Below, in pieces: positions 25,568 to 33,468 of a stretch of 41,952 nt of DNA. The notes beneath the pieces are model-generated. The model worked only from the letters and a program-made list of their open reading frames with translations. It had not been told where the DNA came from and ran no database searches. The first letter of the stretch is position 1; the number at the start of each line of letters is the position of its first letter. Position numbers and translations under genes: made by a program. The stretch spans positions 1 to 41,952 of the forward strand of contig CALKKV010000019.1 of the NCBI GenBank assembly GCA_937992195.1, given 5' to 3'. The DNA is from an uncultured Gammaproteobacteria bacterium (GTDB lineage: Bacteria; Pseudomonadota; Gammaproteobacteria; Arenicellales; Poriferihabitantaceae).

Positions 25568-26882
25568 GATTTTCTCCAAATGGTAGAGTTATGTTTATTT
25601 TTACGCCTTGATTAATTTCTGAGTCAACCACAAATTCACCATGTCTGGCATATACGCGCTCTCTTATGCCTGGTAACCCGCGACCAATGTAATGCTCTTT
25701 TTCATGAATTCCAATACCGTTATCCTGGATTACCAAGTGGAGTACTTCGTTTTCAACATGAATATTAACCCATACGTTTTCAGCTTCTGCATGTTTAGCA
25801 ACATTCGTTAACGATTCCTGGACGACTCGATAAATTGTAATTGACGTTTTTTCGTGCACATCGTCCAGACTACTTTGAATATTCAGCGCGCAGAAGCTAT
25901 CCGGATGATGCGTATTCCAATCATCTGCTAATTTTCCAAGAGCAACGGCTAATCCTAGTTCATCTAAAATTTCTGGGCGTAGACGGTTGATCATATTGCG
26001 CACGGTGTCGTGCATTTGGTCGCATATGTTTCTAATATCCTGCATTTTTTGCAGCTGAGTTGGCGTTTGTTGAGCGATAGAAACGGCGAGAGATTTTATG
26101 CCGTTGATTGACTGTCCAAGTTCATCATGCAGTTCTCTTGCTAGATAGCGTCTTTCGTTTTCTTGAATTTCATGCATCTGGACATTGAGGTGCCGGTTTT
26201 CTAGTTTCTGTTCCTCCAACACTTCTGCCATTTGATTAAATCGTTTTGATAAATGTCGTATATCAGTGAGATTAAAATCTGGGAGACGTTGGCGAAAATC
26301 CCCTTCTCGAATAACATCCAGTGCGGTCATCACTCTATTTAGAGGTTGCAGCCCTATACGAATTACAAGCCATATTAATGGAATCGCTATCAAGGTAAAA
26401 GCGATAGCCAAGAGGAACAGTAGTCGCAAATTACGCCAGGATTCGAAGATTTGATCTCCGGGATTCGGCACCACACGGATTGTCACGGGGGGTTGTTCAG
26501 GCAGAACTAATCTGCGTACGTATTCCTTCGGTGTGGGTACTACTGCGTCTTTAAACCAGCCTGGAATTCTTTGGGGCCGCGATTGATCTAAAGCTGGCGC
26601 AAATTGGATCAGGGTATTGCTGTGTTGGGTGACCGCTACATTGAGCGTCTCGATACTCTCTAGAGACTTTAACTGTTTCAACGCGATATTTAGTTTTTCG
26701 CTATCTTGGGTTTCGTTGTTAATAACTGCGATAGAGAATAAATCAAGGCCAAGATTTGAACTCCTTTCCAACGCTCCTTGAATATTGCGCTTTGCATTGT
26801 GGATAGCGAAAAAAGAACCGGCGAACACAACCATGACTATCAGAATCAGAATCGCAAGTATCAGTCGCAGGCTTAAGTTCAT
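25560..26882 (-). CDS. Membrane sensor histidine kinase (HisKA_3 type)
   Basis: A 440-residue sensor kinase with membrane helices at about 6-28 and 152-176, a periplasmic sensor domain of about 120 residues between them, a HAMP region (about 175-228), the phospho-acceptor His252 in ARELHDELGQS, and an ATPase domain with the N box (ESLTNVAKHAEAENV), DNGIGI and GRGLPGIRERV. It is the partner of the overlapping response regulator. The periplasmic sensor has no cysteine; its ligand is unknown. It faces away from pqqA across a strong terminator. Confidence 0.92.
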   Translation of the reverse strand: MNLSLRLILAILILIVMVVFAGSFFAIHNAKRNIQGALERSSNLGLDLFSIAVINNETQDSEKLNIALKQLKSLESIETLNVAVTQHSNTLIQFAPALDQSRPQRIPGWFKDAVVPTPKEYVRRLVLPEQPPVTIRVVPNPGDQIFESWRNLRLLFLLAIAFTLIAIPLIWLVIRIGLQPLNRVMTALDVIREGDFRQRLPDFNLTDIRHLSKRFNQMAEVLEEQKLENRHLNVQMHEIQENERRYLARELHDELGQSINGIKSLAVSIAQQTPTQLQKMQDIRNICDQMHDTVRNMINRLRPEILDELGLAVALGKLADDWNTHHPDSFCALNIQSSLDDVHEKTSITIYRVVQESLTNVAKHAEAENVWVNIHVENEVLHLVIQDNGIGIHEKEHYIGRGLPGIRERVYARHGEFVVDSEINQGVKINITLPFGENHD

Positions 26883-27034
26883 TCGGTACGATGGCGCTTT
26901 GAGTAAGTCGTAGGTTAGATTCCCACATTCTAGCCCGAATCTATTGTTGTAATTTCAGCGACAATATGTGCGCGGATGTCTACGACTAACGGCGCAGTGC
27001 CTTTACTCAAGCGCACTGAGATGGGGTGGGGCAC

Positions 27035-27065
27035 AAAAAAGCCCGCTATGAAGCGGGCTTTTTTT
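27035..27065. terminator. Strong intrinsic terminator downstream of pqqA
   Basis: A perfect stem GCCCGCT/AGCGGGC closes an ATGA loop, with six A on the left and seven T on the right, so it works in both directions. On the minus strand it begins 15 bases after the pqqA stop and is the pqqA terminator. It shows that pqqA is a single-gene transcript here and shields the kinase promoter region. Confidence 0.93.
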
Positions 27066-27079
27066 CAGCAATCAGCTTG

Positions 27080-27151
27080 TTAGCGATTGTTGATATACAT
27101 TGTGATTTCAAATCCGAATCGGATGTCTTCGAACTGAGGCTTAGTCCACAT
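27080..27151 (-). CDS. pqqA: PqqA, precursor peptide of the cofactor PQQ
   Basis: A 23-residue peptide, MWTKPQFEDIRFGFEITMY followed by INNR. Start MWTKP, the GFE-x-TMY core and a length of 23 are diagnostic. Glu15 and Tyr19, the two residues that PqqE joins to make PQQ, are both in place. A TTGGAG ribosome site (27159-27164) lies 7 bases before the ATG and a strong terminator follows the stop. No pqqB, C, D or E is near; it stands alone, so the rest of the pathway must be elsewhere in the genome. Extra or orphan pqqA copies are known in methylotrophs and can be regulated with the dehydrogenase. PQQ made from it would feed XoxF and the second quinoprotein. Confidence 0.95.
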   Translation of the reverse strand: MWTKPQFEDIRFGFEITMYINNR

Positions 27152-27231
27152 AGTTTTACTCCAATAGTTAATGAATATAATGAAAGGTACTTCTATGACC
27201 TCTACTTTACAGAGAAATGCCCTTGGCGGCC

Positions 27232-27262
27232 AGTATTTAAACGTAAAAATGGCTTAAATACT
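27232..27262. promoter_or_regulatory. Inverted repeat upstream of pqqA
   Basis: AGTATTTAA (27232-27240) and TTAAATACT (27254-27262) form a perfect 9-bp dyad with a 13-base spacer, about 80-110 bases upstream of the pqqA start on the minus strand. This is a good operator position for pqqA control. No known consensus was recognised. Confidence 0.5.
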
Positions 27263-27271
27263 CGGTTTAGG

Positions 27272-27300
27272 AAAAAATCCCAGCGAAATTTTCGCGATTT
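27272..27300 (-). terminator. Probable terminator of the DDAH-like/GFA operon
   Basis: On the minus strand AAATC-GCGAAA pairs with TTTCGC-GATTT with a 3-base bulge, and a T-run follows, 28 bases after the GFA gene stop. The stem is partly AT-rich, so efficiency is uncertain. It would separate this operon from pqqA. Confidence 0.5.
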
Positions 27301-27327
27301 CCATGGCTGGGTGAACTTCCGAACAGC

Positions 27328-28182
27328 TCAACTCGGCATTTCCTCAAATTTTGGCAGATCTCCCGCAATTTCATACCAGTCAGCTTTACTCCCTATAAAG
27401 ATATGGTCCACCGGCCTCGCCACAGGATCATCATCCAGAGCGCCAATGGGAATCACCGCAATTCCACGCTCCTGATCGAGTCGAGGGACGCCGGAACCAC
27501 AGGTGTCACAAAACGCATGAGTAAAGAATTTGGCGTCAGCTACCTTGAATATCTTGATATGCTCTTCGCCGCGATAGATATCGACGCCGTTGACGGAGGT
27601 GAAGCCATTGGTTGTGTGCGCGGCAGCGCGAGCCTCTCTACAGCGAGAACAATGGCAGTTGTGAATGACCTTAAATGGCTCCGTCACATGAAAAGCAACA
27701 GCACCACACTGACAGCTTCCCCTGACACAATGCTCGGGAGGGTTCTCTGGCATTGGATCCGCTGCTTTAGTTGGCAATGGTTCTACCCCTGAGTTTTCCG
27801 GATATTGGGAATGTTGCGGCAGTTCATCTTCGATTGCATGCCATGACGCGATATCATCGACAAAGATATGGTCTTCTATCGCTGGACCATCGGTATGAGA
27901 TCCCGCTGGGACATACCAGATTTTTTCATCGGCGTCTTGCGCGGGCAGCGCAGATCCGCAAACATTACAAAATGCGCGGGACAATTCATCTGATGAGCTA
28001 AATTGTTCCACTGTTTCCGTGTCACTGCTCCATTGAAACTGCTTCGCGAGAATCTGGTAGAACGTCGCAAATGTTGCGCCATGAAGTTTGCGGCACATTG
28101 TACAGTGGCAGTGGTACGCGTTTTTAGGCTCGCCGGTAAATTCCCATGTTGCGCTGCCGCAGAGACATTTGCCCTTATGCAT
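27328..28182 (-). CDS. Protein with two tandem GFA (Mss4-like zinc) domains
   Basis: A 284-residue protein made of two GFA/Mss4-like domains. Each carries the zinc-binding pattern: KCLCGSA, YHCHCTMCR and FCNVCGSALP in the first, and SCQCGAV, HNCHCSRCR and FCDTCGSGVP in the second. One domain is the usual size, so this is an internal duplication. The family is named for glutathione-dependent formaldehyde-activating enzyme, but most members have no proven activity. Next to a methanol-oxidation locus a role in formaldehyde handling is tempting but unproven. The ATG has AGAGGA 8 bases upstream and follows the DDAH-like stop by 25 bases. Confidence 0.88.
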   Translation of the reverse strand: MHKGKCLCGSATWEFTGEPKNAYHCHCTMCRKLHGATFATFYQILAKQFQWSSDTETVEQFSSSDELSRAFCNVCGSALPAQDADEKIWYVPAGSHTDGPAIEDHIFVDDIASWHAIEDELPQHSQYPENSGVEPLPTKAADPMPENPPEHCVRGSCQCGAVAFHVTEPFKVIHNCHCSRCREARAAAHTTNGFTSVNGVDIYRGEEHIKIFKVADAKFFTHAFCDTCGSGVPRLDQERGIAVIPIGALDDDPVARPVDHIFIGSKADWYEIAGDLPKFEEMPS

Positions 28183-28207
28183 GATTTAGATCCTCTGATT
28201 GCTAGGG

Positions 28208-29134
28208 TTAAGCCGCATCACGACGCAGAGGCTGACACATGCAGTGAACGCCACCGCCAGCCCGTGTAAATTGTGTCATGTCCGGGTCGTAAACTTCGAA
28301 TCCCGAAGCGCGCATTTTCGCATTGAGATCTTTGGCGCCCAAGGTAGACAATACTTTGTCATTGCCAAGCGCTACGACATTACAGCCAAGAGCCATGGTC
28401 TCTTCAAAGGTTGCCGGAATAATCTCGATTTTCATGTTGCGTAACCAGTCAACGATATCCGGCTCGGTCGTTTCTAAACACACCGCGGCGCAATGCTCGT
28501 TCAGCATGCAAACCATCAGATCAATATGGACGTAGAAAGAGTCGATTGGCGCAAATTTGATTTCCCAGCCTTCAGCGATAAACCAATCCGCGACTTGTTT
28601 GGCAGCCACACCTTCAGAGCGATGGTCGGTATAGCCCACCAGCGCGACTCCTGGCCGAATAATATTGAAATCACCGCCTTCAAACCCGCCAGCGGATATC
28701 ATGTCATAAATCGGAATCTCATTTTCCAGATAGAAGTGCAGAGCAGGGGCGTATTCCCCGCGCCTTCTTGGGTTCGCCATTTGGCAGATGACGGCGCCAT
28801 AAGGGGTCATAAAAGAAGAGTCTCTCGCATACACCTGCATGCAGGTTGTGGGATCCTCCGGGAGGAAATGACAGGTGGTACCAGCGCTTTCGTATGCGGA
28901 AACCATCTCCGCATGTTGCTTAAGCGCCAAATCCCGATCAAATGTATATCCGCGGCGCAGAGAATCTCTGACCAGCGAGCTGTACTCCGCATTTTCTTCA
29001 CCTAGCCAGCCGAATGTGGTGGCCGGACCAAGCAGCACATCTTGCAGCGGACCGGTCTCGGACTTCAGATACCAATTGGTCATTTCTGGCGTGTTTCCAC
29101 CTTCTACCCGGGCTCGTAATAAATTGGATGACAT
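28208..29134 (-). CDS. DDAH/amidinotransferase-fold hydrolase
   Basis: A 308-residue protein of the arginine deiminase/dimethylargininase/amidinotransferase fold. Catalytic features are present: FEGGD (acidic substrate-binding site), a His in YVHIDLM and the nucleophile Cys in GGGVHCMCQPL near the C terminus. Likely reactions are hydrolysis of a (methyl)arginine or another guanidino compound; the exact substrate cannot be read from the sequence. The ATG at 29134 has no clear ribosome site; an ATG at 29093 (MTNWYL) is an alternative. It is the first gene of a two-gene operon with the GFA protein. Confidence 0.87.
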   Translation of the reverse strand: MSSNLLRARVEGGNTPEMTNWYLKSETGPLQDVLLGPATTFGWLGEENAEYSSLVRDSLRRGYTFDRDLALKQHAEMVSAYESAGTTCHFLPEDPTTCMQVYARDSSFMTPYGAVICQMANPRRRGEYAPALHFYLENEIPIYDMISAGGFEGGDFNIIRPGVALVGYTDHRSEGVAAKQVADWFIAEGWEIKFAPIDSFYVHIDLMVCMLNEHCAAVCLETTEPDIVDWLRNMKIEIIPATFEETMALGCNVVALGNDKVLSTLGAKDLNAKMRASGFEVYDPDMTQFTRAGGGVHCMCQPLRRDAA

Positions 29135-29538
29135 TGGTGATTTCGGTTATTTAGTCGGTTTCAAGGATATATGGCACGACAACGTTTGAAAAGGCATGAA
29201 ATTACTGCAATAAAGCATAGAATCGCTTTCAACCGGACGCACATTGCACTACTATCGCGCTCCAATCGCCAGCCGGCGATCTTTTCTCTAGCGTCAGACA
29301 GCTAGTGAGCGTTCATTCTGATAACAGCGTCTCTTTGTATGAGTAATGACCGGGTAATTGCAGCTGAAGCGTGGCGGAAAAATCAGGTGATGCGAGGCAG
29401 GATTGCTTTCACTCACTGACCTTAAGCCATCTTCTTTTTTTTCGTACTGCGATCACTTGGTCTTTCTAGAGGCCATCTTGTACAGATCTAAGCAGCGCTT
29501 CCTTCCGGATGTCCAACGCGACTAACCGGTTTATTTTT
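29135..29538 (+). promoter_or_regulatory. Intergenic and probable long 5' leader of deaD
   Basis: A 404-base gap between divergent genes. Two consecutive hairpins lie on the plus strand: ATCGCC/GGCGAT (29265-29280, followed by CTTTTCT, terminator-like) and CTAGC/GCTAG (29288-29305). Long structured leaders are usual for cold-shock helicase genes such as deaD, so these may be attenuator elements. No gene seen. Confidence 0.45.
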
Positions 29539-31446
29539 ATGTCTGCATCTGCCGACCTTGCTTTCAGTCAACTGCAGTTGAGCAAACCTGTGCTCAAAGC
29601 GCTTGAACATGTGGGGTATGAAACCCCATCGCCGATTCAGGCGAAAACTATTCCTTTGCTGTTGGAAGGCAAAGATGTGCTGGGCCAGGCGCAAACTGGC
29701 ACCGGTAAAACTGCTGCATTTGCACTGCCAATACTAAGCAATCTTGATCTCTCGGTAAAAGATCCACAAACGCTGGTGCTTGCGCCGACGCGAGAGCTGG
29801 CGATACAGGTTGCCGAAGCTTTCAAGACCTATGCTTCTGAGATGAAGAAATTTAACGTGCTTCCGGTTTACGGTGGCCAGGACTATAAAGGTCAGCTGCG
29901 GGCGCTACAACGCGGTGTGCATGTGGTAGTTGGGACGCCAGGACGAGTGATGGATCATATGCGCCGCGGAACGCTTAAGCTCGATAAGCTCACCACGTTG
30001 GTGTTGGATGAAGCCGACGAAATGTTACGCATGGGATTTATTGACGATGTTGAATGGATTCTTGAGCAAACCCCGAGTGACCGACAAATTGCCCTGTTTT
30101 CTGCAACCATGCCGCAGCAAATTCGTCGCATTGCTGAGAATCATCTAAATTCGCCAGAACATATTACTATCAAGGAAAAAACCACTACCGCTAACACCAT
30201 TCGACAGCGTTTTTGGCCGGTGCTTGGACGCAACAAGTTAGACACGCTGACGCGCATACTAGAGGCAGAAGCGTTTGAAGCAATGATCGTTTTTGTGCGC
30301 ACCAAACAGGCGACTGTTGAGGTTGCCGAAAAACTGGAAGCTCGTGGCTACGCCGCAGCGGCACTAAATGGAGATATCGCCCAAAACCAGCGCGAACGCA
30401 CGGTGAATCAATTAAAAGCGGGTAAGCTGGATATTCTAGTGGCGACAGATGTTGCTGCCCGTGGCCTGGACGTTGAACGAATTAGTCACGTTATTAACTA
30501 TGATGTGCCGCACGATACTGAATCCTATGTCCACCGTATCGGACGAACAGGACGCGCCGGAAGAGAGGGGGATGCGATATTGTTTATTGCGCCCCGTGAA
30601 AAACGCATGTTGCACACTATAGAAAAAGCAACGCGGCAAAAAATTGAACAAATGTCATTGCCCACCAATGACATTATTAACGAGCGTCGTATCTCCAAGT
30701 TTAAAGAGCGAATTACTGAGACCCTTGAAAGCGAAGATCTGAAACTGTTTTCCAAATTGATCGAAGAATATCAGTCAGAGCAAAATGTGGAACTGGTAAA
30801 AGTTGCCGCAGCGCTGGCTCAGCTTCTACAAGGCGATGCCCCATTTTTATTGGACAAAAAACAGGCGTTGGCGCCGGCCCCGGAGCGTATGGATCGTTCA
30901 GAGGGTCGATCCAATGACCGTGATCGTAACCCGCGCAATCGACGCGATAGAGAGTCACGTTCTCGCGATGATCGCGGTGACCGCCGTAGCCAAAGAAGTA
31001 ATAAGTCCGACGGTGGTGATCGCAGTAAAGGCGTGGAGAAAGGTTTTGAGCGCTTTCGTATTGAAGTTGGCCATGAACATGAAGTGCGCCCTGGTAATAT
31101 TGTTGGGGCCATTGCAAACGAAGCGGATCTCGATAGCGAACATATTGGTCGTATCAATATATTCGATGAATACAGCACGGTAGATTTACCTGAAGGTATG
31201 CCGAAGGCGATCTTTAAGAAACTAAAAACTGTGTGGGTCAGCGGCCGACAGCTTAAGATTGCACGCTATGGGAGCGATGAAAAATCGGGTGGTAGCGATC
31301 GTCGTAAACCACGAATCGAACAATCGGATAAAAATAAAAACAAGCCGTCCGCAAAGCCAAAGAAACCAAAGTCTGGCGCTGACAAAAAGAAACCAAAAAA
31401 ACCGAAGAAGCCAAAAAAACCGGTGAAGGCTAAACATACAGATTAA
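29539..31446 (+). CDS. deaD: DeaD/CsdA cold-shock DEAD-box RNA helicase
   Basis: A 635-residue DEAD-box helicase. Motifs in order: Q motif (GYETPSPIQ), I AQTGTGKT, Ia PTRELA, Ib TPGR, II VLDEADE (DEAD), III SATMP, IV VFVRTK, V ARGLDV, VI HRIGRTGRAG. The DeaD-specific tail is present: a DbpA-type RNA-binding domain (FERFRIEVGHEHEVRPGNIVGAI and KTVWVSGRQL) and a basic Lys/Pro-rich end. It unwinds RNA in ribosome assembly and mRNA decay, especially in the cold. The ATG at 29539 fits the length of E. coli DeaD; an ATG at 29509 would add 10 residues, and neither has a clear ribosome site. Confidence 0.95.
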   Translation: MSASADLAFSQLQLSKPVLKALEHVGYETPSPIQAKTIPLLLEGKDVLGQAQTGTGKTAAFALPILSNLDLSVKDPQTLVLAPTRELAIQVAEAFKTYASEMKKFNVLPVYGGQDYKGQLRALQRGVHVVVGTPGRVMDHMRRGTLKLDKLTTLVLDEADEMLRMGFIDDVEWILEQTPSDRQIALFSATMPQQIRRIAENHLNSPEHITIKEKTTTANTIRQRFWPVLGRNKLDTLTRILEAEAFEAMIVFVRTKQATVEVAEKLEARGYAAAALNGDIAQNQRERTVNQLKAGKLDILVATDVAARGLDVERISHVINYDVPHDTESYVHRIGRTGRAGREGDAILFIAPREKRMLHTIEKATRQKIEQMSLPTNDIINERRISKFKERITETLESEDLKLFSKLIEEYQSEQNVELVKVAAALAQLLQGDAPFLLDKKQALAPAPERMDRSEGRSNDRDRNPRNRRDRESRSRDDRGDRRSQRSNKSDGGDRSKGVEKGFERFRIEVGHEHEVRPGNIVGAIANEADLDSEHIGRINIFDEYSTVDLPEGMPKAIFKKLKTVWVSGRQLKIARYGSDEKSGGSDRRKPRIEQSDKNKNKPSAKPKKPKSGADKKKPKKPKKPKKPVKAKHTD

Positions 31447-31460
31447 GCTTAACAAGCGAT

Positions 31461-31477
31461 ATCGTTGTGAGAACGAT
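31461..31477. terminator. Weak hairpin between convergent deaD and the membrane-protein gene
   Basis: ATCGTT and AACGAT form a 6-bp stem around GTGAG, 15 bases after the deaD stop. No T-run follows, so it is at most a weak bidirectional terminator. Confidence 0.3.
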
Positions 31478-31484
31478 TAGCGGC

Positions 31485-32003
31485 TTATCGCGCTCGCTTC
31501 GGTGTCTGTAATTTATAGATCAAAACGACTTGCGCGAGCTGCATAATGAGAGCAATTCCTGCTGCCAGAGAAGAGGTGTTGTGAATATGCCCGGGGAACA
31601 ACAATAAAAGCGTTTGCTTCACTGGCAACCAGTTACGAATCACCCACTGCCAGGGTAAACCGTCCAACAACAGCTGGTAGTAAAGATAGAAAAGCTGTGG
31701 TGACACGCCCCAAAATAAAACAAAAAGAAAGAATGCGCAGATCAGATTAACTACTAGCGCAATGACAGGGTTTGCAATGGCCTGTTGGAGTGTTCTTGAA
31801 ATATAGATATTGATCGTAAGCAATATCAATACTAGAGCGATGGTAACGGTGGCCAAACCAAGCTGACCGACTGGACTCAAAGTGACAAAACTATCGGTAG
31901 TTATGGATTTGCTAACCCGCAAAATAGCCAAGAACTGCCAGGCAACGGCCACAATGATTGAAAAAAGAACAATCAAAAACGTTTGGCGCGAGATAAGCTT
32001 CAA
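31485..32003 (-). CDS. Small integral membrane protein of unknown function
   Basis: A 172-residue protein with four predicted membrane helices (about 8-28, 46-66, 78-100 and 145-165) and a loop rich in aromatic residues between the third and fourth (LPWQWVIRNWLPVKQ). No family recognised. It is convergent with deaD and divergent from the Rieske oxygenase gene, and so is probably a single-gene unit. Confidence 0.75.
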   Translation of the reverse strand: MKLISRQTFLIVLFSIIVAVAWQFLAILRVSKSITTDSFVTLSPVGQLGLATVTIALVLILLTINIYISRTLQQAIANPVIALVVNLICAFFLFVLFWGVSPQLFYLYYQLLLDGLPWQWVIRNWLPVKQTLLLLFPGHIHNTSSLAAGIALIMQLAQVVLIYKLQTPKRAR

Positions 32004-32138
32004 AATCGTGAATAAAACCCGAGTGGTTAGAAGTTGGGTATTGGCGCTGGAAAATAGTTCCTGCCAAGCCAGAGGGGTTGATGAATTGTAGCGAAATCTA
32101 GCGCTATACTATAACCAGTTCATTCAATAAAACCGAAG

Positions 32139-33464
32139 ATGCTTAGCGCTGAGCAAAATGCACGATTGACCCAAATTGGCCCCAACTCTCCTGCTGGCAA
32201 TCTGCTTCGCCAGTACTGGGTGCCAGCGGCATTGTCCGATGAATTGGCAGGTGATCGTCCTGTGGTACCGGTGAGGTTAATGGGAGAAGACCTGGTGTTG
32301 TTTCGCGGTGAGAATAACCAACTAAGTCTAGTCCAGCGACACTGTCCACATCGCGGCGCTGATCTTTGTTATGGACGATTAGAAGGTGATAGCCTGCGCT
32401 GTGTGTTCCATGGATGGTTGTTTGATCAATCGGGGCAATGCGTAGAGCAGCCGGCGGAACCCGAAGGCAGTAAGATGCATCAGCAAATCAAGCTGCGAAA
32501 CTATCCTGTAATTGAACGTAACGGCATTGTGTTCGCTTATATGGCCGGCGGAACGCCTCCGGCGTTTCCCAATATCGACTGTTTCCGTGCGCCCCATAGT
32601 CATGTTTTTGCCTTTAAGGGACTGTGGCAATGCAATTGGTTGCAGGCTTTAGAGGTAGGTATTGATCCAGCCCACGCTTCATTCTTGCATCGTTTTCTAG
32701 AGGACGAAGATCCAGCGGAAAGTTATGGCAAACAATTTCGCGATACCGCTGCGGATACAGAAATCCCCATGACGCAACTTCTTCGGGAGTTTCCCCGACC
32801 GGATTTGGAAATCGAAGAAACCGCCTTTGGTTTGCGCTTGATCGCCAAGAGAAAAATAGATGATCAGCGATTACATGTTCGGGTAACCAATCAACTGTTT
32901 CCCTGCGCCATCACCATTCCGATGTCAAACGAAATGAACATTACGCAATGGCATGTGCCGATCGATGACACGAATTGTTATTGGTATGCGATGTTTACAA
33001 GCTTTACCGATCCGGTTGATAAAGAAAAGATGCGCAGCCAAAGACTCAAGGAGCATCGGCTGCCTGATTATGCGCCACATAAGAATCAATCAAACCAGTA
33101 TCATTACGACCCGGTAGAACAGCAAAAGATGACCTATACCGGCATGGGACAAGATATCAACGTGCATGATCAATGGGCGTGTGAGTCGATGGGCGCAATA
33201 CAGGATCGAACTGATGAGCATCTGGGAAGAACTGATGTCGGTATTATTCGATACCGCAGAATTCTGAGTAAGATGATTGAAAAATGTGGTAATGGTGAGG
33301 CGGACCTGTTGATGACTGAAAACACTTCTTCGATTCAAGGACCAAGATCCATTGACGCAATTACTTCATTAGAAAACTGGCAGCAGGAATGGCAAGACTT
33401 CGACGACAAGCGACGATCGGCGGCGAGCTGGGAAGCACATTACAACAAAGAATTTGCCGAATAG
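32139..33464 (+). CDS. Rieske non-heme iron oxygenase, phthalate-dioxygenase-like large subunit
   Basis: A 441-residue oxygenase alpha subunit. The Rieske [2Fe-2S] site is CPHRGADLC...CVFHGW (Cys-x-His with 17 residues to Cys-x2-His, around residues 69-92). The mononuclear iron site is GIDPAHASFLH, which has the two His spaced as usual; a later Asp completes the triad. N-terminal QYWVPAALSDEL and RLMGEDLVLFR are typical of the phthalate 4,5-dioxygenase/demethylase group. It needs a reductase and ferredoxin not coded here. The gene starts the Rieske-GS-Liv cluster, with the ligase gene only 4 bases on. The substrate is unknown; an aromatic or N-substituted compound is likely. Confidence 0.92.
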   Translation: MLSAEQNARLTQIGPNSPAGNLLRQYWVPAALSDELAGDRPVVPVRLMGEDLVLFRGENNQLSLVQRHCPHRGADLCYGRLEGDSLRCVFHGWLFDQSGQCVEQPAEPEGSKMHQQIKLRNYPVIERNGIVFAYMAGGTPPAFPNIDCFRAPHSHVFAFKGLWQCNWLQALEVGIDPAHASFLHRFLEDEDPAESYGKQFRDTAADTEIPMTQLLREFPRPDLEIEETAFGLRLIAKRKIDDQRLHVRVTNQLFPCAITIPMSNEMNITQWHVPIDDTNCYWYAMFTSFTDPVDKEKMRSQRLKEHRLPDYAPHKNQSNQYHYDPVEQQKMTYTGMGQDINVHDQWACESMGAIQDRTDEHLGRTDVGIIRYRRILSKMIEKCGNGEADLLMTENTSSIQGPRSIDAITSLENWQQEWQDFDDKRRSAASWEAHYNKEFAE

Positions 33465-33468
33465 ATTA

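Noticed and set aside
28493..29005. 170-codon plus-strand open frame
   Set aside because: It is antisense to the DDAH-like gene, whose catalytic motifs are intact.
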